A stretch of DNA of 64,000 bases from JBIYSM02 sp044759095 (lineage in GTDB: Bacteria > Bacillota > Bacilli > Brevibacillales > Brevibacillaceae), in the NCBI RefSeq assembly GCF_044759095.2, contig NZ_JBIYSM020000007.1:49799-113798 (forward strand), in the 5' to 3' direction. The position numbers were made by a program, and so were the translations under genes. Positions 42,878-51,555 of the stretch are shown piece after piece (within the stretch, counting starts at the first letter, position 1; every line of letters starts with the position of its first letter). The notes below the pieces were generated by a model. The model made no database searches, was not told the DNA's origin, and was given only the letters and a program-made list of their open reading frames with translations.

Positions 42878-43672
42878 CTATTTTAAACCAAAGAACTTGC
42901 GAAACTTGTGAAGCATACCGGATTTCTCTTCCAGCGGCTGCAGCGGCACCGATTCGCCCAGAAGGCGGCGCGCGATGTTACGGTATGCGATGGAGGCACG
43001 CGACTCGTGGTTCATGACCGCCGGTTCCCCCATATTTGCCGACTTGATGACATATTCATCATCCGGTACAACACCGACCAAGTCAATGGCTAACAAATCC
43101 AATATGTCTTCCACGTCCAGCATGTCACCGTTTTTCACCATGTGGGAGCGTACGCGGTTGATTACCAGTTTCGGCATTCCCACTTTTTCCCGCTCCAAGA
43201 GACCGATAATCCGGTCGGCGTCGCGAACAGCCGCTTTTTCAGGGGTCGTGACGACAATCGCCTGATCGGCCCCGGCCACTGCATTGCGAAAGCCCTGTTC
43301 AATTCCAGCCGGACAGTCAATAATAACGTAGTCAAATTCCCGCTTCAATTGGGTCACGATCTCTTCCATTTGTTTGGGTGAAACGGCCGATTTGTCTTTT
43401 GTTTGGGCGGCCGGCAACAGGGAGAGTGTTTCAAACCGCTTGTCCTTGATCAAAGCTTGCGGCAGGCGGCAGGCACCTTCGGCGACGTCAACCAGATCGT
43501 AAATGATACGGTTTTCCAGTCCCATCACAACGTCCAGATTACGTAAGCCGATATCCGTATCTACCATGCACACCTTTTGCCCAAGCAGTGCAAGAGCCGT
43601 TCCGATATTAGCCGATGTGGTGGTTTTTCCCACGCCGCCTTTTCCTGATGTTACGACAATTCCAATTCCCAC
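42878..43672 (-). CDS. minD: Septum site-determining ATPase MinD
   Basis: A deviant-Walker ATPase that recruits MinC to the membrane to block division near poles. The 264-residue protein has SGKGGVGKTTTSANIG near residue 10, the VDTDIGLRNLDVVMG block, a DCPAGIE motif, and an amphipathic C-terminal helix (HKFRKFFGLK) for membrane binding. It starts with GTG at 43672; AAGGAGGA lies 6 nt upstream and is partly contributed by the last family C unit. It is separated from minC by the repeat array, which is unusual for this gene pair. Confidence 0.97.
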   Translation of the reverse strand: MGIGIVVTSGKGGVGKTTTSANIGTALALLGQKVCMVDTDIGLRNLDVVMGLENRIIYDLVDVAEGACRLPQALIKDKRFETLSLLPAAQTKDKSAVSPKQMEEIVTQLKREFDYVIIDCPAGIEQGFRNAVAGADQAIVVTTPEKAAVRDADRIIGLLEREKVGMPKLVINRVRSHMVKNGDMLDVEDILDLLAIDLVGVVPDDEYVIKSANMGEPAVMNHESRASIAYRNIARRLLGESVPLQPLEEKSGMLHKFRKFFGLK

Positions 43673-43956
43673 GTCCGTTCCTCCTTCATCGTGGCGACAC
43701 TACGTCGAGTTGCACCTTTGCGAAGCCACACCCAGGTCCCCGCAGGGGGCTTCATCGTGGCGACACTACGTCGAGTTGCACCTTTGCGAAGCCACACCCA
43801 GGTCCCCGCAGGGGGCTTCATCGTGGCGACACTGCGTCGAGTTGCACCTTTGCGAAGCCACACCCAGGTCCCCGCAGGGGGCTTCATCGTGGCGACACTA
43901 CGTCGAGTTGCACCTTTGCGAAGCCGCACCCAGGTCCCCGCCGGTGTTTCGCTCAT
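43651..43956 (-). other. Repeat-encoded open frame between minC and minD, possible coupling ORF
   Basis: A 101-codon frame starts MSETPAGTWVRLRKGATRRS eleven bases after the minC stop, with GAGGCGAGGG just upstream. It runs through all four 66-bp units in one frame (66 is divisible by three), repeating PAGTWVWLRKGATRRSVATM, and ends 22 bp inside minD in another frame. The product would be very basic. Isolated units elsewhere do not keep this frame, so I doubt it is a selected protein, but its translation could couple minD to minC. Confidence 0.35.
43685..43942. repeat. Family C tandem array, four 66-bp units
   Basis: Units start at 43685, 43751, 43817 and 43883, exactly 66 bp apart. The first three are almost identical and the last has a few changes (GCCGCACC, CCGCCGG). 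Each can form CGAC/GTCG inside GTGG/CCAC. The array fills the 294-bp gap between minC and minD. Confidence 0.95.
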
Positions 43957-43966
43957 ATCCCTCGCC

Positions 43967-44662
43967 TCAGGCCTTTTTCTCGCCAAGCTCCGGCCTGATC
44001 CGCGACAGGTAATTCATCTTGGCCACGAGCATGTTGCCGTTATCCAAATAGGCGAACTCCGTGGCTCCCGTCGTCTCCGCCCATTCTTCTCCCGGTCTGC
44101 TGATGACGTCTCCGATCCGCAGTTGGGTAGGGCGCATGGATGCAGCAGCGATGATCGCTTGTGCATCTCCTTTCATACCTGCGTGCGCGATACCCCTCAG
44201 ATTTCCCAACACATAGATACTTCCGGTCGTGCGAACCGTTCCTCCCGGATTGACATCTCCCAACAACAGGATGTCACCGTCAAACTCCAACACCTGACCG
44301 GAACGAACGGTATGCACTTCTATGGCGAAGCTGGACTTGAGGCGTTCGGCAAAAGCCTCTTCCTTGGTGATGACATCCGCTTCAATCGTGTGAATCACCA
44401 GGTTTCCTTTTTGCCGGATAATCTGTGTCAACTGTTCCTGCTGATCCGGGGAACAGTAACGTTTTCCCAATTTAATGGATACGCGAATCAGCGGACCCGT
44501 TAAAATCTGTTGATGGCTATGCTCTATTTTTTCACGCAAATCGGTCAGCAGCTCATCAAACGAACAGGTATCGTCCATAAAAAAGACAAGCCCGTCCTTT
44601 GTTCCTTTAATTGTGACCTTGTTTTTCACAGTCGTCACCGGTTTCACCTCGACCGATACCAT
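43967..44662 (-). CDS. minC: Septum site-determining protein MinC
   Basis: An inhibitor of FtsZ assembly. The 231-residue protein has a weakly conserved N-terminal FtsZ-binding domain and a C-terminal beta-helix domain with VHTVRSGQVLEFDGDILLLGDVNPGGTV and IYVLGNLRGIAHAG, which binds MinD. The ATG at 44662 has GGTGGCG upstream, a weak site. It follows the PBP2 gene by 57 bp. Confidence 0.95.
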   Translation of the reverse strand: MVSVEVKPVTTVKNKVTIKGTKDGLVFFMDDTCSFDELLTDLREKIEHSHQQILTGPLIRVSIKLGKRYCSPDQQEQLTQIIRQKGNLVIHTIEADVITKEEAFAERLKSSFAIEVHTVRSGQVLEFDGDILLLGDVNPGGTVRTTGSIYVLGNLRGIAHAGMKGDAQAIIAAASMRPTQLRIGDVISRPGEEWAETTGATEFAYLDNGNMLVAKMNYLSRIRPELGEKKA

Positions 44663-44718
44663 TCGCCACCAAAAGGAAAGAATCCTGCATTACATGAAAA
44701 ATTTGCCGAATCCAGTCG

Positions 44719-47163
44719 TTAATTCTTTGCCGTTGGCCGAACAGGGCCTGCAGGGGCTGCAGGAGTAAGAGTCCCGGGATACAGCTCGTTGTACGCTTCC
44801 AGCATCTTGCGGGCAATTCCTCCGGTCGCATCGGAACTTGAAGTGCCATCGCGCAAACTGTTGGGCGCTACAATGACAAATACCACTTTGGGATTCTCGT
44901 AAGGTGCGAACCCTACCATCAAAGCATTTTCTGCCCTCCGTCCAGTCTGTGCCGTACCAGTTTTGGCAGCTACCGTAAACGGCAGTCCCTGAAACGCTCG
45001 TACAGCTGTACCGCCAGGCTGGGTTACCATCCGCATCCCTTCCTTTACAACCTGAATCCATTTGGGATCAATGTCCACGCGGTTCAACACTTCCGGTTCG
45101 ATGACGGTCAGTGTTTGACCCGGTTTTTTCGGATCGGTCGATCCTCTGCGGATTTCCTTCACCAGATGAGGGCGAATGCGATAGCCGCCGTTGGCAATCG
45201 TCGAGATGTATTGACCGATTTGAATCGGCGTAAACAGGTCATACTGTCCGATAAACGCATCGGCCAGGTTTCCGTAATACAGATTAGGGTTTTCCCATCC
45301 GGAGCTTTCAAACGGCAGGTCAATGCCTGTTTTTACCCCAAGCCCGAACTGCGCATTGTAATAGTCAAGAACGGAAAACTGGTCCGACCAGTGGTTCTTC
45401 GCACGATCAGCCAGGCGAACCGCCATTTCGTACATATACGTGTTGTTGGAAACCTGAATGGCCCGACGAGCGTTTACCGCGCCATGGCCGCTCGGTTTCC
45501 AGTTCCGCTTGTATGCATTCCCCACTTTGCGTCCACCGGAATCGAAAATCACTTCGTTGGGATTGGTCAGACCCTCTTGAAGCGCGATGAGGACGGACAG
45601 CGGTTTGTATGTGGAAGCAGGCGGATACGGCGTATGAATGAACCGGTTCGCTTCGTTCGGCAAGATATCCTTTTTCCATACCTGGTTGAATTTTTTCCGG
45701 TCATAGTACAGGTTCAGATCGTAATCCGGGTAACTGGCCATGGCCAAAATTTCCCCGTTGTTGGGATCCATCACAAGGGCATGAACATCCTTAAATTCTG
45801 GGGGCGTGGACGGTTTCTTTTTGTGCTCCTCGAACTGTTCCTTTAAGATTTGCTCGACTCTGCTTTGAAAGCGCCTGTCTAGCGCAAGCACCAGATCGTT
45901 ACCAGGCTCTGCGGGTTGACGCATCTTTTTTTCCACGGTCTCTGAGTTTTTATTGACCTGGACCTCCATAACACCGTCTTTGCCCCGCAGATAACGCTCG
46001 TAGTAACGCTCCAATCCGGACTCCCCGACGCGGTCAAAGGCGTTGTATCCCTGTGCCTCGTACTCTTTCAGCTGTTCAGGACGAATCGCGTTGATGTAAC
46101 CGAGAATATGAGTGGCAAAAGGCGAGCCATCGGGATCCGGTTTGATTTCCCGGATCGGTTCCAGCACGACGCTAATGCCAGGCAGCTCCGTGCGCCGCTC
46201 CTCGATTTTGAACATCTCTTCCTGCGAGATGTTCACTTTTACCCGGCGCGGGATGTAACTGGCCATGTGGGAAGAGCGCATCTCTTTCAGGATGGAGAGC
46301 TTGTGCCATTGGAACTGGCGCTGCTGTTCCGTCAGCGGCAAAGCCACATCAATCCCGAACAGGGAAGCGTAACGAAGCAGATCCATATCCGATTTTTCCT
46401 TCAGCTCGGCGGGAGAAGGCAGCAGACGCAGCTGTGCCTTCACTTCCTTTTCCAGATCGTCGCGGTCTTCCTTCTCCAGCGTAATCTTCAGATTCAGGTT
46501 CGCGTCAATGGCGGATTTCAGCAATTCCATGTCGGACATGTCGTCCAGAGCAATTGGTTTCCCCGTCGCCTTCAGCGTATTTTTCAGGCTGTTTATGACG
46601 TTTTCCCGGTCCTTGTTTTCAAACGGAGAACGCACCCGCAGTCCGACGTAGAGTGCTGTCTTGATCAACTGGAAATCGGTCATTCCATCAATGGCTTCCA
46701 GCTTGGGCAACTGTTGAAGTTTGGGAGTGACGGCGGCGATCAGCGCTTCTGTTTCTTTCGGACCAAAAGAAACCGGCAATGTAGACTGCAGGTCGATCGT
46801 GGTTTGCAAAAGCTCCTTGTCGGTACCCGGCTTTACATCGTCCATCGTCAGAATCCGGGCCAGCCTGTCGGCAACTTGCTCCTCGTCAATTTCCTGCCCC
46901 TGTTCTTCCACGTACGTTACCGTATAGACCGGTTTGTTGGCGACAAGCACCTCACCGTTGCGGTCCACGATGCGTCCGCGCGGCGCTGCGATGGGCAGTT
47001 CACGAGTGCTGAATTTTTCCAGCTCGTGCTTGTATTGCTCCCCTTCCACCAGCTGTACGTAGGCGAGGCGCAAGATAATGGCGGCAAAAAACAGGAACAC
47101 GACAAAGAACAAGATATTTAATCTCGTGGGAATATGAGATTGTTGCTCTTTGTTTTCTCCCAC
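44719..47163 (-). CDS. Penicillin-binding protein 2 (class B transpeptidase, cell elongation)
   Basis: Cross-links peptidoglycan during elongation with RodA and MreBCD. The 814-residue protein has a membrane anchor (about residues 15-38), a PBP dimer/pedestal region, and a transpeptidase domain with PPASTYKP (active Ser), VSNNTYM and AAKTGTAQ. The GTG at 47163 is chosen because AGGAGGAGAGGAG precedes it; an upstream GTG at 47184 lies in front of that site. The N-terminal region holds about four degenerate 45-50-residue helical repeats of the type SDMELLKSAIDANLNL, making the protein longer than B. subtilis PbpA/PbpH. A Pro/Ala-rich tail ends it. Confidence 0.93.
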   Translation of the reverse strand: MGENKEQQSHIPTRLNILFFVVFLFFAAIILRLAYVQLVEGEQYKHELEKFSTRELPIAAPRGRIVDRNGEVLVANKPVYTVTYVEEQGQEIDEEQVADRLARILTMDDVKPGTDKELLQTTIDLQSTLPVSFGPKETEALIAAVTPKLQQLPKLEAIDGMTDFQLIKTALYVGLRVRSPFENKDRENVINSLKNTLKATGKPIALDDMSDMELLKSAIDANLNLKITLEKEDRDDLEKEVKAQLRLLPSPAELKEKSDMDLLRYASLFGIDVALPLTEQQRQFQWHKLSILKEMRSSHMASYIPRRVKVNISQEEMFKIEERRTELPGISVVLEPIREIKPDPDGSPFATHILGYINAIRPEQLKEYEAQGYNAFDRVGESGLERYYERYLRGKDGVMEVQVNKNSETVEKKMRQPAEPGNDLVLALDRRFQSRVEQILKEQFEEHKKKPSTPPEFKDVHALVMDPNNGEILAMASYPDYDLNLYYDRKKFNQVWKKDILPNEANRFIHTPYPPASTYKPLSVLIALQEGLTNPNEVIFDSGGRKVGNAYKRNWKPSGHGAVNARRAIQVSNNTYMYEMAVRLADRAKNHWSDQFSVLDYYNAQFGLGVKTGIDLPFESSGWENPNLYYGNLADAFIGQYDLFTPIQIGQYISTIANGGYRIRPHLVKEIRRGSTDPKKPGQTLTVIEPEVLNRVDIDPKWIQVVKEGMRMVTQPGGTAVRAFQGLPFTVAAKTGTAQTGRRAENALMVGFAPYENPKVVFVIVAPNSLRDGTSSSDATGGIARKMLEAYNELYPGTLTPAAPAGPVRPTAKN

Positions 47164-47220
47164 GACTCCTCTCCTCCTTTTCACCGTTATCCGTGATCTG
47201 ACTGGTCCAACGCACTCCGT

Positions 47221-47745
47221 TTAATCAAGCGGCATTTCCCGCTTGTTTTGCACCGCTTCACACAACCGCACCATCGGCAAGTAAATTAGACAGGCAAATA
47301 ACACATTAACCCCGACAGTGGGGAGAATTTGATTTTTCAAGATCCATTGTACATCAAGATAAGCGGATGAGAACAAACGGAATAAACTGTAAAGCAGCCA
47401 TTCATGTCCGAACAGGATGAGAGTGGTGGTAACGAACAACATGCCGACACTGCGCTGGAATAAAAGTACGATCAGACCGGCAAAATAGCTGGCTACCATC
47501 ATTGACAAGGCGTACACGCCGATCGCTTGACCGTAGAGCACGTCTTGTAAGAAGCCGAAGGCCATTCCGTAGTACAAGCCTTCCCGCCTGCCGAGCAGCA
47601 TGGCAACCAGAATCGCCCCGACAAGTACAAAGCGGGGTACTGTCAACCAGGACAGACCCCATGAAGCAGGCGACAACACTTGTAAAACGGTTCCTTCCAA
47701 CAAAAACAGGAGCAACAGCGTAGCCGTCAACACGAAGCGCGGCAT
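47221..47745 (-). CDS. mreD: Rod shape-determining protein MreD
   Basis: A 174-residue integral membrane protein with about five segments and the LGRREGLYYGMAFGFLQDVLYG block characteristic of MreD. It bridges MreC and the cytoskeletal elongation complex. The start shares one base with the mreC stop (TGATG). Confidence 0.95.
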   Translation of the reverse strand: MPRFVLTATLLLLFLLEGTVLQVLSPASWGLSWLTVPRFVLVGAILVAMLLGRREGLYYGMAFGFLQDVLYGQAIGVYALSMMVASYFAGLIVLLFQRSVGMLFVTTTLILFGHEWLLYSLFRLFSSAYLDVQWILKNQILPTVGVNVLFACLIYLPMVRLCEAVQNKREMPLD

Positions 47746-48719
47746 CAGTGACCACCTCCATTTGCCGCTGGCGCTGTGCCAGCAGGCCCGCTAACGGGCG
47801 GGATCGAAGCTGCCGGTTGGCTGAATTGCTGATTGGGAATCAGCTCACCGCTTGGGGAGATGGAAAAGGCGCGTTCCACCACCATCACTTCGCTCAGCTG
47901 GGAAAAGTCGGCGCTGGGCTGTATGTAGGCCGTCTGCGTCAACCCGTAATCATCCGGTGCCACGCGGACGACATAGCCAATGGGCAGGTTGCGCGGAATC
48001 ACACCGCCCAATCCGGAGGTAATCACCAGTTGTTTTGCTTCAATTTTCTGTCCCCAAGGAATTTTTCGCATGATCAAGAGACGCTCCCTCGGGTCGTACT
48101 CCTCAATGACGCCGGAGATGGTTGGATACGTCTTGACGCCATTGACCGTCTGTTCAGCCAGGATGTAGGCGGAAATATGATTGCTGCGGTTGTAGTTGGT
48201 CAACAGCTCCACAGTGGCGGAGAAGTTGGCCACGCTTTGAACCCGACCGATCAAGCCTTTGGCGGTCATGACAGCCATGTCTTTCTTGATTCCGTTCTTC
48301 AAGCCTTTGTCGATGGTAATGGTGTTATTCCAATTGTCAGAACTTCTCGCCACCACCTCGGCGAAGCGAAATTGATAGTCGTGGAGATTGGTTTGAGCAT
48401 GCAGCATCTCACGGAGTCTCTGGTTCTGCGCTTTGACCGAGTACAGCTCCGCCGTAACCTGCGCGTACTGGTCAAGGCTGGCTTTCAGTGCGCGATTCTC
48501 CTGGTAGACGTTGTAGGCGTCCCCAATCTCCTGCAAAAAATGGGAAAAAGCCTGGGCAGGGCGGTAAAAAATGCCCTGCACCACGCTAAACGCATCTTTA
48601 AAAAACATTTCTGGCCACGTCAGATTTGCCCTCTCCCGCGAAGTGAAGCCAACCACCGAGATGAGGAAAACAAGTCCCACGAGCACGATTATTAGCCGTT
48701 TGTTCCCGAAGAACGACAT
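47745..48719 (-). CDS. mreC: Cell shape-determining protein MreC
   Basis: A 324-residue bitopic protein: N-terminal anchor (about residues 7-25), a coiled coil (ENRALKASLDQYAQVTAELYSVKAQNQRL), and a beta-rich extracellular domain (VVARSSDNWNNTITIDKGLKNGI, SGLGGVIPRNLPIGYV). The C-terminal tail is Pro/Ala/Ser-rich, presumably flexible. It scaffolds PBP2-RodA outside the membrane. Confidence 0.96.
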   Translation of the reverse strand: MSFFGNKRLIIVLVGLVFLISVVGFTSRERANLTWPEMFFKDAFSVVQGIFYRPAQAFSHFLQEIGDAYNVYQENRALKASLDQYAQVTAELYSVKAQNQRLREMLHAQTNLHDYQFRFAEVVARSSDNWNNTITIDKGLKNGIKKDMAVMTAKGLIGRVQSVANFSATVELLTNYNRSNHISAYILAEQTVNGVKTYPTISGVIEEYDPRERLLIMRKIPWGQKIEAKQLVITSGLGGVIPRNLPIGYVVRVAPDDYGLTQTAYIQPSADFSQLSEVMVVERAFSISPSGELIPNQQFSQPAASIPPVSGPAGTAPAANGGGH

Positions 48720-48733
48720 GCCTCAACCTCCAA

Positions 48734-49777
48734 CTATTTGCCCCGTTTCGATCGGGAAGAGGTAATTCCGTGCTTGGATTTAAACAGGTGAAGGTTTTCC
48801 AAGGCGCGGCCCGTACCGATTGCGACACAATCAAGCGCGTTTTCCGCCACGTGAACAGGCATTCCAGTCTCCTTGGCAAGCAAGCGGTCCAGGTTGCGCA
48901 GCAAGGCGCCGCCGCCTGTAAGCACGATCCCGCGGTCCATGATGTCGGCCGCCAACTCCGGCGGGCTCTTCTCCAGCGTCACTTTTACCGCTTCGACAAT
49001 GGAAGCAACCGTTTCCGCGAGTGCCTCGGCAATCTCTGCACTGGTTACAGTCAGGGTTTTCGGCAGTCCGGTAACCAAATCGCGGCCGCGGATTTCCACT
49101 GCTTCCGACTCTTCCGGTGCAATGGCGGAACCGATTTCCAGCTTCAGTGTCTCCGCTGTCCGCTCCCCGATCATCAGATTGTAACGGCGTTTGATGTACT
49201 GCATAATCGCCTCGTCCATCTCATCACCGGCGACACGGATGGAACGGGAGGTAACAATACCCCCGAGGGAGATAATCGCTACTTCCGTCGTACCGCCGCC
49301 GATGTCGACCACCATGCTGCCGGTCGGCTCCCACACAGGGAGGTCGGCGCCGATCGCTGCCGCAAAGGGCTCCTCGATGGTATACGCTTCCTTCGCACCT
49401 GCTTGTTTGGTCGCATCCTCAACGGCGCGTTTCTCTACCGCAGTAATTCCCGACGGCACGCAGACCATGACGTTGGGACGACGGGTGAACATGCCCTGGT
49501 TCTTTTGCGCTTGGCGAATGAAGTACCGCATCATTGTCGCTGTAGTGTCAAAGTCGGCAATCACACCATCCTTCATTGGACGCACAGCCACGATGTTGCC
49601 GGGGGTACGGCCGATCATGCTTTTGGCCGCGTTCCCTACAGCCTCAATGGTATTGGTATCTGTGCGAATGGCAACCACGGACGGCTCCCGCACAACGATT
49701 CCTTTTCCTTTTACATACACAAGTGTATTGGCAGTGCCAAGGTCAATCCCCATGTCACGAGAAAATCCACCAAACAT
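48734..49777 (-). CDS. mreB: Rod shape-determining protein MreB
   Basis: A bacterial actin that organises the elongation machinery. The 347-residue protein has the phosphate-1 motif DLGTANTLVY, VPSGITAVEKRAVEDA, the phosphate-2 DIGGGTTEVAIISLGG, and the adenosine motif LTGGGALL. The ATG at 49777 follows AAGGGG; an in-frame TTG two codons upstream is less likely. First of mreB-mreC-mreD-PBP2-minC-minD. Confidence 0.97.
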   Translation of the reverse strand: MFGGFSRDMGIDLGTANTLVYVKGKGIVVREPSVVAIRTDTNTIEAVGNAAKSMIGRTPGNIVAVRPMKDGVIADFDTTATMMRYFIRQAQKNQGMFTRRPNVMVCVPSGITAVEKRAVEDATKQAGAKEAYTIEEPFAAAIGADLPVWEPTGSMVVDIGGGTTEVAIISLGGIVTSRSIRVAGDEMDEAIMQYIKRRYNLMIGERTAETLKLEIGSAIAPEESEAVEIRGRDLVTGLPKTLTVTSAEIAEALAETVASIVEAVKVTLEKSPPELAADIMDRGIVLTGGGALLRNLDRLLAKETGMPVHVAENALDCVAIGTGRALENLHLFKSKHGITSSRSKRGK

Positions 49778-49809
49778 AAACAAACCCCTTCCGTATTTTC
49801 CAGTTCCAA

Positions 49810-50508
49810 TTACATGTAGCCCTGTTCTTTCAAACTCACGTATTTGCCATCTCCGATAATGATGTGGTCGAGCAGGGAAATGCCGACCAACTCACCTGCT
49901 TCGCGGAGCGTTCGCGTGATGGCAATATCTTCGCGGCTGGGCGTCGGATCGCCGCTTGGATGGTTATGAAGGCAGATTAACGATGCACTGCTGCGTTTGA
50001 TCGCTTCCTTATACACTTCCCGAGGGTGAACGATCGATGCATCAAGACTGCCTACAAAAACGGTTTGTTTCCCAATTACGTGATTTTTTGTATTGAGAAA
50101 CAAGCAGACAAAGTGTTCCTGCGTCAGGTGACTCATTTCCGGTATCATCAACTCCGCCACATCACGGGGCAGTCGAACAACGGTACGCTGCTCGTGGGTG
50201 GAGCTAACCACCCTTCGCCCCAGTTCAAAGGCGGCGTGAAGTTCGATTGCCTTTACCTGTCCGATTCCCTTCAGCTTGGTCAGCTCAGCATGAGAGGCTT
50301 GTGCCAGGCCGCGCAAATCCCCAAATGCAGCCAGCAAGCGCTGAGCCAATTCGTAGGACGTCTCCTGTTCCGTTCCGGTTCGCAGCATAATGGAAAGCAA
50401 CTCCGCATCCGCCAGTTGTACAGCCCCTAGTCGAAGCAGGCGCTCCCGCGGACGGTCATAGTAAGGGACGTTTTTCTTGTGCAAATTGTTACAAGCTTTT
50501 ACTGCCAA
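49810..50508 (-). CDS. radC: RadC family JAB-domain protein
   Basis: A 233-residue protein with an N-terminal helix-hairpin-helix part (LTKLKGIGQVKAIELHAAFELG) and a C-terminal JAMM metal site HNHPSGDPTPSRED near residue 180. RadC was named for DNA repair, but that role is doubtful; the JAB fold suggests a metal-dependent hydrolase. The TTG at 50508 has GGAGG 9 nt upstream. It lies between maf and mreB, the usual Bacillales order. Confidence 0.93.
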   Translation of the reverse strand: MAVKACNNLHKKNVPYYDRPRERLLRLGAVQLADAELLSIMLRTGTEQETSYELAQRLLAAFGDLRGLAQASHAELTKLKGIGQVKAIELHAAFELGRRVVSSTHEQRTVVRLPRDVAELMIPEMSHLTQEHFVCLFLNTKNHVIGKQTVFVGSLDASIVHPREVYKEAIKRSSASLICLHNHPSGDPTPSREDIAITRTLREAGELVGISLLDHIIIGDGKYVSLKEQGYM

Positions 50509-50609
50509 TTTATCCCGCCTCCAATCCGAAAGTTGCTTGGTGAGCGGTAGGCCGGTCACAGGAGGCGGTTTCTTCGGAGAGAATGGCTGTTACCGCTGGG
50601 AAATGACCG

Positions 50610-51194
50610 TTACAAAATGGACATTCCAAAGCGTGAAAGCAATTGGGCCGTCAAATGTAGCGGCAAGCCAACGACGGTAAAATAGTCGCCGACAATTCCT
50701 TCGACAATAGTGGCGCCAATGCCCTGGATGGCGTAGGAACCTGCCTTGTCCATCGGTTCACCGGTCGCAATGTACGCTTTGATCTCCTGTTCGGTCATCG
50801 AGCGAACCTGGACCTTGGTCGCGTTGTGCGCCACTTCGGTTCTGCCGGTCGCCGCATCAACCAATGCCACGCCGCTGAAAACCGTATGTTCTCTCCCCTG
50901 CAGCGAAGCCAGCATGCGAAATGCATCCGCTTCATCTGCAGGTTTGCCAAGGATCTGCCCGTCCAGCACGACGATGGTATCGGATCCAAGCACGATACCG
51001 TCCGACACCTTTTTGGCGACGGCGCCTGCTTTGCGCAGGGCAAGCTGTTCCACCACCTCTGCCGGTGTCAGCTCTGGCGAGGTCGTCTCGTCCACGTCGC
51101 TCGTCATTACGGTAAAGGCGAGGCCGAGACCCTGCAAAAGCTCTCTGCGCCGCGGTGAAGAAGAAGCCAAGATAAGAGTGGTACCTTCTCGCAT
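50610..51194 (-). CDS. maf: Maf family nucleoside triphosphate pyrophosphatase
   Basis: A 194-residue house-cleaning enzyme hydrolysing non-canonical or modified pyrimidine NTPs. The motifs LASSSPRRRELL near the N-terminus, DVDET, VLGSDTIVVLDGQILGKP and GSYAIQGIG are present. GGAGATGG precedes the ATG. In Bacillus, Maf affects septation; the location beside the mre/min genes is conserved. Confidence 0.96.
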   Translation of the reverse strand: MREGTTLILASSSPRRRELLQGLGLAFTVMTSDVDETTSPELTPAEVVEQLALRKAGAVAKKVSDGIVLGSDTIVVLDGQILGKPADEADAFRMLASLQGREHTVFSGVALVDAATGRTEVAHNATKVQVRSMTEQEIKAYIATGEPMDKAGSYAIQGIGATIVEGIVGDYFTVVGLPLHLTAQLLSRFGMSIL

Positions 51195-51205
51195 GCCATC
51201 TCCGC

Positions 51206-51448
51206 CTAGTTGATTTTTCGATATATCCAGAAAGCGAGGGCAAGCCCTCCAATACTAGCCAGATTTAGTTTTACCTGAAATTGCACATCGTACTTCACAA
51301 TTTCTAAATCTGCCGCAGGTGACCATGTTATCACTTTGCTCGTTTTCAGGAAAGGGACCCAAGGACCCAAAATCTCTCCGAGGATGCTCCCACACAGTAA
51401 TCCGGCAATCAGCAGAAACAGGAACGTAAGCGTTTCTTTCCCCTTCAT
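51206..51448 (-). CDS. DUF4321 small membrane protein
   Basis: An 80-residue protein with two hydrophobic segments flanking a polar loop (KTSKVITWSPAADLEIVKYDVQF). It matches the DUF4321 family that sits upstream of maf in Bacillales; function unknown. The ATG at 51448 has GAGG 9 nt upstream; an ATG at 51457 is in the same frame. Confidence 0.85.
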   Translation of the reverse strand: MKGKETLTFLFLLIAGLLCGSILGEILGPWVPFLKTSKVITWSPAADLEIVKYDVQFQVKLNLASIGGLALAFWIYRKIN

Positions 51449-51555
51449 CTCTCTCATCCTCTGTTCCCTTCCTTGGTCTGAAAGGGATTCTCTATAGCCA
51501 AACTTAAGTGTAGCAAATGGTCGTTAGGGAAACAATCCCCGTTTGCTGTTGGTAG

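Noticed and set aside
43615..44503. Long plus-strand frames through the minC-minD repeat array
   Set aside because: They arise because the 66-bp unit is a multiple of three and lacks stops in several frames; they run into minC antisense.
48770..49819. A 349-codon open frame on the plus strand opposite mreB
   Set aside because: It is a mirror of the well-supported mreB gene, caused by GC-rich codon usage. There is no ribosome-binding site and no recognisable protein.
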